From: an uncultured Burkholderiales bacterium
Lineage (GTDB): Bacteria; Pseudomonadota; Gammaproteobacteria; Burkholderiales; Burkholderiaceae_C
Direction of reading: 5' to 3'
Assembly (NCBI GenBank): GCA_903850735.1
Contig: CAINMN010000081.1
Location: 1-58,113, forward strand
Length of the DNA: 58,113 nt
Both the position numbers and the translations under genes were made by a program. Positions 32,401-47,400 of this stretch are shown here, piece by piece; position 1 is the stretch's first letter; every line of letters starts with the position of its first letter. Under the pieces are notes generated by a model. It had not been told where the DNA came from. It was given only the letters and a program-made list of their open reading frames with translations, and made no database searches.

Positions 32401-35400
32401 ATCGGCGAGACGTTCGCAGTGTGACTCTGCGTTTGGTGGATGACCTCGAGGTTTTCGCCAGCGGCACCTTGGCTGTTCGAAGTCAGGGCAATGTGGCAGT
32501 GCGTGCAGCCAGTGATATCCGCATTGCGACAGGCCAGGTTGATGGGCTCGCCTTGCGCGGTATCGAGGCGGCGGGAGGGATGTGGCTCTCCACAGCAGGT
32601 TCCATCACGGTCGCCAACCAAAATGATGGAATACCGCTCAAGTCAGGCGGTGACATTGAACTCTTTGCCGATGGCTCGCTGGCTGGCAATTCAGGCTTCA
32701 TTCAAACCTTGTCAGGCGACGCGTTGGCGATAGACCTGGGTGCGAAAGGCCAGCGCGTCATGGGCAGCGACACCTACCTACCCGGCCTGCTGAGCGTCAA
32801 TGCCAAGGGGCACGTCAGCTTGCAGGAACAGTCAGGGGATCTGTGGCTGGGCTCTGTCGTCAGTCGCATGACTGACACCGACACTTGGTCGCTTGAGTTG
32901 GTGGCGACAGCGGGAGACATTCGGGCCTCTGAGCGCACAGAGTCGGCGCAGTCACTGAACATTGAAGCGTCTCGTGTGCGCTTGCTCGCAGGTGGCTCGG
33001 ATGTGAATGGCATCCGCAATATTGGCACTTTGCTGATCCCGCTTCGCATGGATGCAGATGTCTTGCAAGCCAGCAGCCGATCCAGCTACGCCAGTGTCAT
33101 CGCAATAGAAGACCAGGATGAATTGACGCTTGCACCACGCGAGGGCAATTTGCCAGCGCTGGACTTTTTCAACAACGGCGAAGGGCGCTTGTTGGTGCGC
33201 TCTGGCGGTGATTTGGTGGTCAACTCCGAACTGCGCGTGCAAGCCGCACAAAGCAGTGCCATCACCCTGGCCTCCAGCGGTGGTCATTTGCGACTCAACA
33301 GTGACATCCATCTTGGCAATGGCGCCTTGACCTTGCAAGCTGCAGGCGATGTCCTGCAGGCCGCAGGATCCAAGATCCTGAACCCCCTGGGGACCACCAG
33401 CGTCAAAGCGGGCACAGTCGCTAGCTCGGGTGTGGCTGTGGGGTCCATTGTTCAAGGACAGGGCGCACTTCTTTCCAGTGCCGCCAGCGGCTCCGCAGGA
33501 GGTTCTGTGGTGTTGACTGCCACGGGTGATATCCGAGTCAGCTTGGTAGATGCGGGGCAGGGTGAGTTGACGCTCACTGCCGGTCAGTTTGCAGATGCTG
33601 GCAACATCACCGAGTCGAGCTTTGATGCCGAAGATGATTTGCGTGGTGGTCTGGTTCAGTTGGGCGCCGCAGGCAGCATAGGAACCTTGGGGCGCAGAGG
33701 TGAAGCCTTGGAGCTGTCAGCCCAAACCCTTCGTGTCAGCAGTGGCAGTGACGTGGCTTTGCGTGCCAGCAGTCAAATGAACTTGGCCAGCATGCAAGTG
33801 GGCGTGGCACAAAGTGCCGCCCAAGTTTCCCCGGTAGCGGCGGATGCGGTGCTGGTGGTCAGCAGCGGCAATCTACAGGTCAGCGGCGATGTCAAACTGG
33901 CGGCCTCAGGCAACTTGCTGCTTCAAGCGCAGAGCGGCGCAGTCAGCTTGGGTGAGACACAGTCAGCGCTATTGGGCACCCGAGGCGGAAACCTGTCCAT
34001 CTTGGCCGCGACAGATTTGCAGATCGGTCCAGGCGTCAGTCTCAGCAGTCTGGGCGGTACGATTGATCTCTCCGCGGCGAGTGGCACGCTGTCCATGGCA
34101 TCTGGCGCAGTGGTCTCCAGTTTGTTGGCCAATGGCAGTTCGGCGGATGTGATGGGCTCAAGCGGTGATGTCCGTCTGGAATCCGGTATGGATTTGAATG
34201 TCGCCAGCTTGCTTGCGGGCGAGCGTGCGGTCAGCTTGGTCGCGGGCGGTGCAGTGCGTCAAGCTCTGACCCAGGAGCTCGCCTCGACTCAGAATGTCCA
34301 CGCAGGAATTCTGCGTATCGCTGCCGGCACGGGTGTGGGCACGGGACTGGATGGAAAGAGTTCCGCTGGCACGGCTTTGCGTACGCAGGTGGATCAACTT
34401 TCTGCACGGACCCTTGCAGGCAGCCTGGCTCTGAGCAATGAAGGCAATGTGCAGGTGGCGCCGCTCACCGATTTGCGCCTGACCCGCACCACGGCAACGG
34501 GCCTGTTGGCGCCCTTGTGGGACATAGCGCAGTCAGGCCTTTCAGCGGCTTCAACGGGCACCGTGTGGGTCAGCACCACAGGCACGATGGCGATGGCAAT
34601 GGATGCGCGGCTCGATGGCGGCTTACCGGTTTCTGGCGGGACCGTGACGCTGACGGACGCAGCAGGTGCCGTGGCTTTGCCAACCTACACACAGCCCCTC
34701 ACGAATGCAAACGACATCCATGTCTTGGGTGATGTGATCTTGAACGATGCCTGGTTGTCCAGCCATGGCATTCAGGATGGTGGCCAATACACCTTGCACA
34801 TCAGCGGCAATGTGCGCGTGGAGTCTGTCAATCCAGTGGTGGGGTCTTTGACCGTCCTTGCCGGTGGCAACATTCAGTTGGTCAGCCATCTCCTTTGGAA
34901 GACTGCGGGCGATTTGCGTCTGGAAACCCTCCGCGATATTGACATTGGTGCGAATGTCCAAGTCAACACCCAGGGCGGCTCGCTTGCACTGCTTGCACGT
35001 GGCAGCATTGTCCAGAACGATGGCAGCTTGGTGGACACTGGCGGAGGCAGCATGGCGTGGCTCACCGTGCGTGGCGACATACGCCAAGTCGGTGGCGCAC
35101 AAGCCGTGACCGTGGGGGCATCGGCCTCAGGCCCGATGCGTCTGGACGCGGGGGCAGCACTGACCATTGCCAGCCTGGACGCAGGAACAGCGGCAGTGGC
35201 CTTGGCCAGCCGTGCTGGTTCTATCATGGACGCTGACAGCGGCAGTGACACGCTAGACATTCGGGCTGGCGAGGTTTGGCTGGATGCCAGCGATGACATT
35301 GGCGCACAGATCCTGGCGGGTGGGACTCCTGGCCAGAACGGCTTGCAAGCCAATCCCATTGACCTTCGCGCAAATACGGTGGCAGCCAGAAGCGCTGGCG

Positions 35401-38400
35401 GACTCCGATTGAATGCAAGCGAATCAGTCAGCATTGGTGCCGTCCGTCTTGACTTGTTCTCGCTCAGCGGGACCGGTTTGACGACCACGGATGGTGGGGA
35501 TATCTCGTTCAGCGCGGGCTCCAGTACAAGTGCGAACACGGTGATGCGTGTGGACAGCTTGGTTTCAACCAGCGGGTCGGGTGGCGTGTCGCTGCAAGCT
35601 TCGGGCAGTGGTGCGCGAATTGGTGTGAAGGCTGACATTCTCTCTGGCATGGGTCTCTTGCGGTTGTCCGCTACCACCAGTGTGGACGCCTTAGACCAAG
35701 CGCGACTGATCGCACAAGGCGACATCGAAATTCGTGCCGCGCAAGGTTTGCGTCTGGTGGATGCTGACGGTCTTCAAAGCAACGGGTCGATTGGGCGAGA
35801 CGCTGGCAGCAGCTTGGGTGTTCTTCGGATTGTTGGCAATCAGACCTTGGCTGCTGGCCAGAGTCTGTCCTTGAGATTGCAAGGGAATGCGGCAACGCTC
35901 CACGACCGACTGGAGGTGAGCGGGACTTTGAGCTTGGCCGGAAACTTGGCTTTGCAAATTCCTTCTTTCACCGACAGCACGGCATATGCCCCAGATTTGG
36001 CACAGCAATTTGATCTTGTGAGCGCGGGGCAGATCAGTGGACGCTTCAGCACGGCAGAGGGTTTGTTCGGTTATGACGATGGCAGCACGGTGCTGTCAGT
36101 GGTTCAGGCCACGCCAGCACAGGGTTCGGCCAGCTTGTCGCTGACCACGCTGCAAAGGCCGGCCGCGGATACCGTCAGCATTCAGGCCCACCACAAAACT
36201 GACGCCGATCGCTTGGGCATGTTCTTCAATGCCGCTTATTTCGGCGAAGGGCAATCGTATTACCCGGTGGGCATGACCTTGACCAGCCATCAATTTTTGA
36301 CTGTTGATGGTGTCTTCCGCCTCGCCAGCGATCTGCAGACGGTGTCTTTGTCCAACGCTGGACTGTCAGCAGGATCTGCGCAAACCCGTCGTTGGTTGAT
36401 TGGCGGGGAAAACCTCAACGCATTTGTTGGCTTGAATGGTCCGTACCGTTTGGATACTGACCATGATGGCGATCTGCTGGAAGAGCGCATCCATCCGACC
36501 GCTGCTGGCTTTGAGTTGACAGGGTTGAACTTGGGCCTGGCGCTCTACTTGGAACAGCCAACGCCTGTCACCGCAGCTTTGGATGCAGTGAAGGTCAGCA
36601 CCAACTCTCGCCATTGGGTCAGCATTCACGCCACAGCAGCGCATGCCGAAGAATTTGGCTTGCCTTTTGTGCAAGCTCAGGCGCGCAACATGTCCGTTGA
36701 TATCAATGCCGGCAGTGATGGCAGCGTTGTGGACTACGCCAGTGCCGTTGTGGCAGTGCCGATGGGCGTCAACCTGGCAGGTGGGCCCACCCAAACCATC
36801 GACTTCCAAGGCAAGTCAGGCACACTGATTCGCGCTTCTGGCGACTTTGCGCTTTCCGTTGACCAGTTCTTCTCGATCTCGGGGAGCATGGGTGTCGAGA
36901 AAAGCACGCGGGAATTGACACTTGCCGACGGTACACAGGTTCGCGCCGATACCTTGTCTTTTGGCGGTAAAAACCTCTACGCATTTGCCGGCGTTGGGGG
37001 GCCCTATTGGGTGGACACCAATGGCGATGGCATTTACACCAGCGCCGATGCGCGGCCCGCCACCACGGGCAATGACGGCGCCATCGGTTTGGCATTGGAG
37101 AATACCAATTTTGGTTTGCTCCTCTCAACCGCATTGCCTAACCAAAAGGGAGCGGAAGGCCTCAGTTGGTCCGCCTTGTCTGCGAATGCATCCAGCATCT
37201 CCGTCGTGGGCGTGAGTGACCTCACGCTCAAAGTGAACAACCTTGCTGTGGATTTGAACTTGGTGCAAGGCGCGAGCGCCGATAGCGCGAATGCCAAGGT
37301 GATTGATTTCGCCTCTGCCGCAGGGCCTGTTGGCATTGTCACGGGGACAGGGACCAAGCAATGGCTTGCCATGAAAGGCAGTGACGGTGTTCTGGCGCGC
37401 GCGTCCGCCAGCGGCGAATTGCGGGTCGGTGATTTCCTTGAGCTCTCAGGCGCTGTCGGGTTAGAGCGTCGGGCTCAGGACCTGGTGCTGGCCGACGGTA
37501 CCCGTGTGGCAGCCAATATGCTGAGCATCGCCGGCACAGATTTTTCTGGCTTTGTGGGCGTTGGTCCTTACCGCGTGGACCTCAATCAGGATGGTCTTGT
37601 CTCCGGCAACGAAATCAACCCCGACGCAGTGGGGTTGGGCGTTCGGGATGTGGATTTCGGATTGGCCTTGTTCAGTTCATACAACAGTGGCAAGCAGGGA
37701 TACACCCACGATGCCGATGCGCGCTGGACGTCTTTGACCGCGAGCGTGGGAGCGGTTGACACCCTGGTGGGCTTGCCCAGTGACATTCAATTCCAGGTCA
37801 GAGATCTGGGTGTAGACATCAACTTGGTTTCTGGCGTGGCCAGTCATTTGCAGAACAGCAAGGTCATCGACTTTGGCACCCGCGAGGTGGGGGGCCAAGT
37901 TCAGAACAGATCGCTGGACCTGCTGGCGGGTCCAGGGCGAACACTCAGCCTGACGCACGATGGAACGCGTGGTCAGTTGGTTCGCGCTTCAGGCGGCCTC
38001 ACACTCGATGTGGCTGGTTTCTTCTATGCCAGCGGCTCAATGTCGATTGAGAAATCTGCGCGCGACTTGGTACTTGCAAACGGAAGTGTTGTCAGCCAAG
38101 CCAGCGTACTGACCATTGGGGGCACCCATCTCAATGCTTTTGCCGGTATCAATGGGCCTTACCGAACAGATACCAACGGCGATGGGCGAATTGATTTCAA
38201 CGATGAGGTGAACGCTGATGCCGTGGGTTTGAGCCTGTCGCAGGCAGAGTTCGGCCTGGCACTGTTCAGTAAAGCAGGGGATGCCCGTCAATGGGTCAGC
38301 CTGCAAGCCAGCGCCTTGGAAGTGGCCCTGGTGGGGGTGCCAGGCATCACCGCATCCGCCAGCAATCTGTCGGTCAGCATCAATCAGGTTTATGGGACTT

Positions 38401-41400
38401 CGCCTGGCACAGACGCCAACCGCCAGGTGGTCGATTTCAGTGGCGCGCGTGCCTTCCAGGTGTACACCGGCTACAACAAGACCACCACCTTGAACATGCA
38501 AGGCAGCCTGGGTAATTTGGTGCGCGCTTCGGGCAACTTTGAGCTCAGCGTGGCTGACTTTGTGACAGCGCGTGGCTCTTTGGGTTTCGAGAAGTCTCGC
38601 GGCACGGTCACGCTCGCCAATGGACAGACACACACGGTGGATCGTTTGTTGGTGGGTGGCGAAGGCATCCATGTGTTTGCCGGCGTCGGTGGCCCTTACT
38701 TCACTGACAGCAATGGGGACGGACAAATCACCGACGCTGACACGCCCAGCGCATCGGCGACGGGCTTTGTGCTCTCAGAAGCAGATTTTGCGCTGGCCAT
38801 CCTGTCCACGCCCACGGGTGTTGCCGCTGCTCCTACGCCTCTGGGTGCGTCCAAATTGCCTGGCGTGAGCTGGGTTGGGCTGGATGTCAGCGCAAGCGCT
38901 ATTTCTTTTGTGGGTGTCGACGCGCTCAAGATGGACGTTACCAACATCTCTGTCGAGGTGAATTTGGTCAATGGCCTGGCGCAGGAACTGGACAGCAAAG
39001 ATTATGTGGCTGACTTTGCGGCCATGGAAAAAGCAGGTCGCGCCCTGGAGGTGGTGACCGGCACCGGCACCACGCGCCGACTCAACGTCAGCGGTACCAA
39101 AGGCGAATTGGTCCGTGCCAGTGCAGATGTTCAGATTGGCGTTGGCGACTTCTTCTATGTGGGTGGCTCCCTGGGCTTTGAGAAATCCACGCAAACCTTG
39201 GTGCTCGCCAATGGCACCAGAATGTCACATGACATTTTGACAATCGGTGGCACGGACATTCGCGCTTTTGCGGGACTGAATGGTCAAGCCATCATTGACA
39301 GCAATCGCAATGGCGTGATTGATGCGGCAGAAGGCCCAGGCCCCAACGCCGTGGGCTTCAGTTTGTCGGGCGTCGAGTTTGGTGTCGTCATCGCCTCCGA
39401 GCGCGAACTGATCAGTCAAGCGCTGGCGCGTGACCTGCAGTGGCGCGATATTGCCTACGCAGACTCTCGCCAGGTCGCCATTGCCAGCGGCGCTGATGAG
39501 GGATTGTGGGTTTCAACGGACAAAGGCTACACCTGGCGGGTTACCAGTGCGCCCGGCGGCTTGAACTACAGCTCGGTGGCGATTTCCAGCGATGGCCAAA
39601 CCATTGTGGCCAGTGTGGATGGCGGGCGTCTGGTCCTTTCGCGTGATGCGGGCCAAACCTGGGAAATCCGTGCCAATGTCGATCGTTACAGCGATGTGGC
39701 GGTGGCTGCCAATGGTCAACTGTTGAGCGCCGATCTGCGGTCGACACGCAGCTTTGACGCCTTGATTTTGAGTGGTGGTTTCGGTGAAGGCAGCCTCATC
39801 AACGTGACGGGCTTGGCCTCGCAGGCGGTCAGTTACACCGTGACCAAAGCGGATCTCACACCCGAGTCAGGGTTGTCGGCCAATGCCGCATCGGCCAAGG
39901 TCCTGGAAAACATCGCGAAAAAAATAGCAACCCAAATCAACACGGCAACAGGGTCTCTGGCCGTTGCAACGGCGCAGGGCGCAGCCATCGTACTGGCGCC
40001 CCGCCAAAGCGGGCTCGATGCGGGTTGGTACGACATCGGCTCTTCTGTCAGTGGCAAGGGCAGTGTGCAATTGGCTCGACAAGCCAGCGCTGCTTCGCTC
40101 AAGCAAGTTGATTTTGTCAATGTCAATGGCAATTTCAAATCAGGCGATCGCATTGTCATCAGTGGCGTGGCCGGCAGTGCGGATCAGCCGCGCGACATCA
40201 TTTATACCGTGACGGCTGCAGATTTGACGGCCAACGGTGATGGGACGGGGGGGCAAGCCACAGCGGCGCAAGTCCGCGCGCGCGTGGCTGAGCGCATCCA
40301 GGCGATTTTTGACGAGCCCGTCAAAATGCAAGACCAGATTGCGCAAGCGCAGGCTTACATTGAAGGGCAACAGTACGCGTTGGCCAGGGTTCGTTCAGAT
40401 TGGCTGACGTTAGTGCTCAACCCAGGCATTGAGGATCTGATCAAAAATCGCATCAGCAGTGCCGTGGCCCTGAAAGCCAACCTGCAAGCGCAATTGACAC
40501 AGCTTGCGGCCTATGCGTCCGCTGTCAGTGTGACCTCGCCGGGTGCAGGCATGTTGGTGATGACGGCGCGCAACGTTGCTTCAAGCTTCCAGCTGGGCAT
40601 GCAGGTCCAGGGAGCGAGCAGCCAGCACTTCACTCTGGCGCGCGGTGTGGATTTGATCACCCAACGTGGCGCTTTGCAATCCGTCGGCAGTGGCGTGAGC
40701 ACCAACAACTCGCCGTCGGGTGTTTCCGATCAGATGTGGCGTTCATTGGACGCCTTTGGCCAGGGTCTTGGGGTGATCGCAGCCGCAGGTGCGCCAGTTG
40801 CTGGGGCGGGTGCAAGTGGCTTGTTCCTGGGGCAGATGGCCGAGGGCAGCAACCAGTTCCATTGGACCGAGATCAGCCGCAATGCCACGGCTGGTCAAGA
40901 CTGGGTGGCTGTTGCGGCCAGCGAAGGATCGCTGGCCGCATCTGCGGACAGCACAGTGGCCGCACAGGCCGGTCGATACCTGATGGCTGTGGCCAAGGGT
41001 GGCCAGTTGCACGTCGCAGACACCCTGCGCGTCATGCCCGGCAGCGAAGCCACGCCCATATACCAATCCAACCCTGAATGGGCCTGGCGTGTGGTGGGCG
41101 AGAGCCGAAATTGGACGTCAGTCGCCATCAGCGCCGATGGGCAAACCATGGTCGCTGCGGCATCAGGCAGCCAAGGTGGCATTTGGGCCTCGAGCGACGC
41201 GGGGACGAGTTGGCGCCTTGTCAAAGGGTCTCAAGCCATGAACTGGCGCTCGGTCGCACTCAATGCCGAGGGCACGCGCTTGGTCGCTGTGGCCGACCAC
41301 AGTGGCATCTACAGCACCAGCTTGAAAGATGCGCGAGGCGCCATGCCGACGCGTGTGGCCGTGGAGGCCGAAGCAGCCAACGCCAGCATTGTTGGCTTGC

Positions 41401-44400
41401 CTGCCGGGTTCGAAATGTCGGTCCGCGATGTCCAAGTGGGCATCAACTTGCCAGAGTCCCAAGGTGGGCAGGTGATTGACTTTGCAAATTCTGCCTTCGA
41501 CCTGGTCACGGGCACCGGCACAAGCCGTCGGATGTCGCTGGCGGGCAGTGATGGCGAACAATTGATGCTCGCCGCGGGCATGACCGTGCAGTTGGACAGC
41601 TATGTGTATTTGGATGGCTCTGCAGCATTCCAGAAAAAATCTTCTACGCTGACGCTGGCCAGCGGCGATCAAGTCAAGGTTCAAGCGCTGACCGTTGGGG
41701 CCAGCGATGTTCAGGCCTTCGCCGGATTGGCCGGGCCTTATCGCGTGACCGCTGGCTCTGCTTTGGACATTGCCGACGGTGTGAGTGACGGACTGAATGC
41801 GCGCGCCAAAGGCTTTTCGATGACCGATGTGGACCTTGCGCTGGGAATTTTCCAAGCCGAGACCGGGCAAATCATCGATGGTGTATCGACCAACGGGGCC
41901 AGCTGGATGGCTTTGTCGGCAGCGGCTGGCAGTGTGGACATCGTGGGTATTCCAGATGTCACGCTGGCTGGAAGTGATTTCAGCATCCAGGTCAACCGCA
42001 GCAACCAATTGCCCGGTGCCTGGGCGTCGGAAAAATCACAGCGCGTGCTGGATTTCACCACCCCCTACCAAGTCAAGTCGGGTGCCAAAACCAGTGTGCC
42101 CTTGACCATGAAGGGCTCGTTGGGAGAAATGCTTCGCGTGGAAGGGACGGCAACGATTGCTGTTGGCGAGTTTTTCTCGGCCAGTGGCGCCATCAGTGTG
42201 GAGCAGTCCCAGCGAAATCTGACGGTGCGAGAGGGCAGCAACAGTCGACAAGAGGCTGTTGATTTGCTGGTGATCGGCGGACACCAACTGTCTGCGCGTT
42301 TGGCAACCTCTGCTGGGGCGGGGGCTTTGGGTGTGGAGTTGACGGGGCTGGACCTCGCGCTGGCCCTGGCCACGTCGCGCTCTGTCAACGACAGTGCCGC
42401 ATGGTTGGCATTGTCGGGGCATGCAGACAGCGCAAGTCTGGTGGGGACGCAAGCTTTTGGCCTGACTGCGCAGGCAAGCAATCTCAGTCTGGACTTGAAT
42501 CTGGCGTTGGGGGAAACGTCTGCTGGCGCGGCCAATCGCGGCATTGTGGACTGGAGCACGCTTTCCAATGCAGGGACCAGTCTCAAGGGGTTGCAGGTCA
42601 GTGTCGGGGGGACTTCGCGCTACATCAATTTCAGTGCTGCGGCTTTCACGGTCGCAGGCACCATGGACTTGTCGTTTGGCAGCGTTCTGCAGGCCAGCGG
42701 AAGCATGGCGATCTCGCGCATTGAGCGCGATATTGTGGTCGGCAGTGAAACCCTGTCCGCGACAGGCTGGACCTTGGGCGCTTCAGGTTTGTCGGCCAAA
42801 GTTCAAGGCCTGCAAGTGAGCAACTTGCGACTCGGCTTGGCCATGATGACGCCGAGCCAGCGATTGAGTGGTGACAGCCGCTCTTGGTTGGCTTTGGCCG
42901 CCAGCGTGGATGAGATCGATCTGGATGCCAAAGCCTTGGGCTTGCCTGAATCCATCCAACTGTCTGCCAGTCAGTTGGGTCTGGAGGTCAGCCAAGGCTT
43001 AGGGGCACTCAATGGCGCCTCCAATGATCAAGTGATGGATTTGCGCGCCACGGGCACGCCTGCAACGGACCGCAGCTTGCGCGTCGCCACAGGCGCGGCA
43101 GGTCAGGACATCACACTGAGTTTCACGCGCGATCAGGGCGAGTTCATGTCGCTGGTGACGGATGCGCAAATTCAACTGGGTACCTTGGTCAGTTTGAGCG
43201 GGACGATCGCCATTTCACGCGCCAGCGCCCGAAGTGTCACTTTGAACGATGGGCAGCGCCGACTGATGGGGCTGACCACCATCGCTGCGCGCGATGTCGA
43301 CATTGCGGTGGGCCTCAATGCCCCTGCATGGCACGATGCAAATCCAGCCAACAATGCGGACTTCTTGGGCGTGGAGCTCTCCAATGGCGCTCTGGGCCTG
43401 ATGGTGCTCGACGACATTCAAGGCCAGGGCAGCTTCCTTGGGTTGAAGGCCCAAGCAGACAGTCTGAGTTTGCAAGGTGTGCCGGGAATCACCCTGTCAG
43501 CCAATACCATGGCAGTTTCTTTCAACCAAGGTTTCGGTACAGGTGATTTGGCCGGCAAAGTGGCTGATTTCAGCGCGGGCGACATTGACGGCAACGGCCT
43601 GAATGATGGGGGGACGCCCATCACTGTGCGCGGAAGCAATCTGTTCACCCTGAACGATCGCCAAGCCAAACTTGAGGCGCAAGCTGTTTTGAATTTGGCC
43701 ATCCGCAGTCCAGGCAGCGCAAACGACAGTTTGCCATTGGTGTCTGGGTCGGGACAATTCAAATTGCTGGAGTCGCAAGGCCAGTTGATTTTGGCCGGCA
43801 GCAATCTCAAAGCTGAGGTCAATGTCAGTGCAGATCAGCGCGCCGGTATTTATGACGGTAGCGTTGGCCTGTTGTTGGACAAGTCAGGCTTTGCTTTGTC
43901 CATGCAAGCCACTGCCATGTTGTCGTTGAACATTCCAGGCGTTGAAGGCATCCGAGCTTTTGCCGACTTCTCCCTGGACCTGAACCGCACCGGCAAGGTC
44001 CTGGATCAAAGCATTGCCGTGGGCGGGGAGCACATTCATCTCCAGTTTGGTACTGCCGACAATGCGACGCGCTTCCATATTGGCAAGCTTGACGCCACCA
44101 TCGGCTCAACGCTGGGTGGAATGCTGGCGGACATGGCTCAAAACATGAGCGACAGTGCCCTGGAATTGCGCAAGGCTGACAAGTTGCCGGTCGTGGGCAA
44201 GAGCGTGGATGAACTCTTTGACCTTTCACCGGTTCTGGGTGTGGGCGATTACATGTTGCATTACCTGGCGCCTGTCTTGCCTGATGGTGACATCAGCCGA
44301 TTGACAGATGCGGTTGCGGTGGATTACGGCCGATTGGGTGAGCCCACCTTCCTGGGCATGCTGGACTATTTGAACAGCCAATGGCTGCGCGAAACGCTGG

Positions 44401-47400
44401 ATGCGGGTAGCCGAGGCTTGAGTGTGGTGCTGAACGACAAAGGATTTGCGCTCAGCTTTGAGGGCGCATTCAGTCGCAATCCCCGCTTTGACCTCGATCT
44501 GGCCACATCCTTGGGCGATCTAGGCATTGACGTCACAGGCAAGGCAGCGGTTTCGGGACATCTGCGGGCCGCCTTGGATTTTGACTTCAAGTTAGGTTGG
44601 GGAAGTGGTTTACAAGCGGCTTTCGATCTCCATGAGCTTAGCTTTGAAGGCAGTCTGGCGGCGAACAGTTTGGTGCTGGGCGCAGGCCTGGGGCCCATCA
44701 ATTTGAGCATTGGGCGCGAGGGTCGCAATGCCAATGGCGTGAATTGGAAGCAGGGTTCAGCGGCCATCAATTTGTCTGGTGGAATCAAAATCGCGAACGG
44801 TCAGTTTGAGCTGCTCAATCCGCAAGCCAACCTGGACCTGAATTTGCCCCTGTATGCCAGTGTGGCAGGCATTGATCTGGTCGATGATCCAGCCCTGACG
44901 CCCGGTGTCACCCTCAAGGGCAATGTTTTGGGAAGTTCCGGCTTGCAGGTCGCAACCCAGAACTTTGAACAATTCAGTCGTCTTGGCAAGCTCAGCCTAG
45001 TCGATGTTTTGGCAGCTCTGCCGGCGATGTTGGATTATCTTGAGACGGTGGATCCATCGTCCCTGGGTTTAGGTGATTTGCCGTTCATCGAGCAAGGACT
45101 CGGGGACGTCTTGGATTTGGCCTCCAGCTTCAAAACGCAGGTGGTGGACAAAATCGACTTTTACCGCGCCCCTGTGGCTTGGGCCTCTGCGGACCGCAGT
45201 GAAACGCAGTTGGCCAACGGCAGCGCCCAGCTTTCTGCGTCTGGCAATGAACTTGTCGGTCTCAAGAGCCAGTTTGCCGCCTCCATGAGCGGGCTGTATG
45301 TGACCTTGGGACAACAGACCCGCCAAATTGCCAGCGTGTCGGACGACGGCACGACATTGCGCTTTGAGAAAGCCTTTGATGGTCTCGGCGCGCAGAGCCA
45401 AACTTACCTTGTTCACAAGGCCATCGAAAAAATCAAGACGCTGGATGAATTTGTTGCTGCATTGAACAAATCAGGCCTGCTCGGGAATGCCAAGGCCAGT
45501 TACGACGCTGCGACCAACGAGTTGCGCGTGCCCGTTCGTTACGCGCATACCTTTGATCCGCTGTCAACGCCGATCCATTTGGGCTTTGGTGGCGACGATG
45601 CGCCTGTCAGTTTATCCACCAGTGCCACGGGTGCCGTGAATGTGAATCTGGCGGCTGGCTTTGATCTGCTGTTGCGCTTGGGAGACAAAGTTTCCGTCGG
45701 CGTGGATCGGTTCGCGGGGCGTGCAGGCGTGGCCTTGCAGGTGAAAGACCTGGAGGTGGCCGCCAAATTGGGCTTTGTGACGCTCACCGCAGGCGGTGCT
45801 GGGAGCGGCTCGGGTATTGAATTGGCCGCAGCCATTGATGTGGGCTTTGACAACACACCCATCAACGGCAAAGCCGACTTCAGCAACGGTGGCGGTCAGT
45901 ATTGGTTGCTCAACCCGCCAACCTCCGCTGCGGGGATTGCCGATGCCTTGGGTGACATTGTCATTGACATCGACGGGTCGGCCTCTGCACGACTCAAGGG
46001 CCTGGCGATCGGTGCCGGGCAAGCCGGCGTGAAATTGCCCGATGCCGAGTTGGGCATTGTTGTGCAGAACCTGCTGGATCTGGACACAGTGGTGTTGGGG
46101 TATTCACCCGATTTTCAGCTTGACAAAGCGTTGGCCAGCGGCAATCTCGATCCGAACGCAGTGGTGATTGTTCTTCCCGCCATTCCGAGCTTGTCCAATC
46201 TCAATGCGCTGAGTTTCGCCGACATTGTGGGTGCTGTTCGCCTCGGCCTGGAGTTTGTGGATTCAGCAATCAGCAGCCAGCCTTTCTATACCCAGAGCCT
46301 GCCTGTATTGAACAGTTCGCTCAAAGACATTTTGAATGTGGGCGACAAATTGTTGGGTGCGTTGGCAAAAACCGACGACCAACCGGCGCAAGGCTTGGAC
46401 GAGGCTGAGCGTGTGCTGGAAGAAGCACTGGGGCTCGATCCGAGCTTGCTGGATTTGAGCATTGATTTGGACAGCAACAAGCTGTTCATCGACCTGAATC
46501 CGCGAATCAACTACGAAAGCACCATTCCGCTCGATCTTGATTTGGCGACACTGGCAAACTTGGCGGGTATCGAATTGCCGGCTGGATTCGATGCCTTTGT
46601 GGATGCTTCGGGGACTGGAAACATCCACCTGGCACTGGGTGCGGATTTGCAACTTCGCCTGGGCGTGACATTGCCCACAGCAAAACAAAGCCTCGGGTTC
46701 GCGATAGAGGACTTCAATCCGGTCACCGGCAAGGGCACGCGCTTGGGCTTGACGGCTCGCCTGGTGGCAGAGAATCTCAACCTTGATTTCAAGGTGGGAC
46801 CTGCGGAGATTGCCGTGCGCGATGGTGTGATCGCGCTGGACGCCGACGCGCGTGCAGAAACAGCGGCGCCAGCCGCCTTGCAATTGGCTTTGGTCAATGG
46901 CAAACCAGAGGTGCAACTGGTGGGTGCATTCGACCTCACGTTGCCGTTGTCAGCCAAGCTGTTGGGTCGCGAAATTCCGATCGGTCAGTTGGTCGTGCAG
47001 ACCGATCCAAGCCTGGGCACAAAAGGCTTAGAAACACTGGTCAAGCAAATTGCCGGCCTGACCAAGCCTGGTGAGCCTTCAGCACTGGTGTTGAAGTTGC
47101 CAGACCTTGATATGCCCGAGGTGGGTAAGAATGCACTGATCGACTTGCTGTACAACCCGAGTTTCATCCTGGATGGGGTGGACTTTGGGATGGGCGCTGT
47201 CCAGGATTTATTCCAATCCACCCTGGCAGCCGACGTCCCATTCATCGGTGGGGCTCTGGCGGACGCCGGCACCATGATTGGCAATGTGCGTGGCGGATTG
47301 TTGCAAGATTTGCGACTCAAATTGGCGGGCCCTGGCAAGCCTGTCGAACTGGTCCGAGACGCCTTGTTCAATGTGTTCGGACCGAGTGGCCTGAACATTT

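Noticed and set aside
39430-41335. Sialidase activity suggested by the Asp-box motifs
   Set aside because: Asp boxes mark a propeller fold only. The arginine triad and other catalytic residues of sialidases were not recognised.
14895-43620. Possible tandem DNA repeats or CRISPR-like array
   Set aside because: The repeats are at protein level with diverged DNA, variable spacing and open coding frame throughout; no short identical direct repeats with unique spacers were seen.
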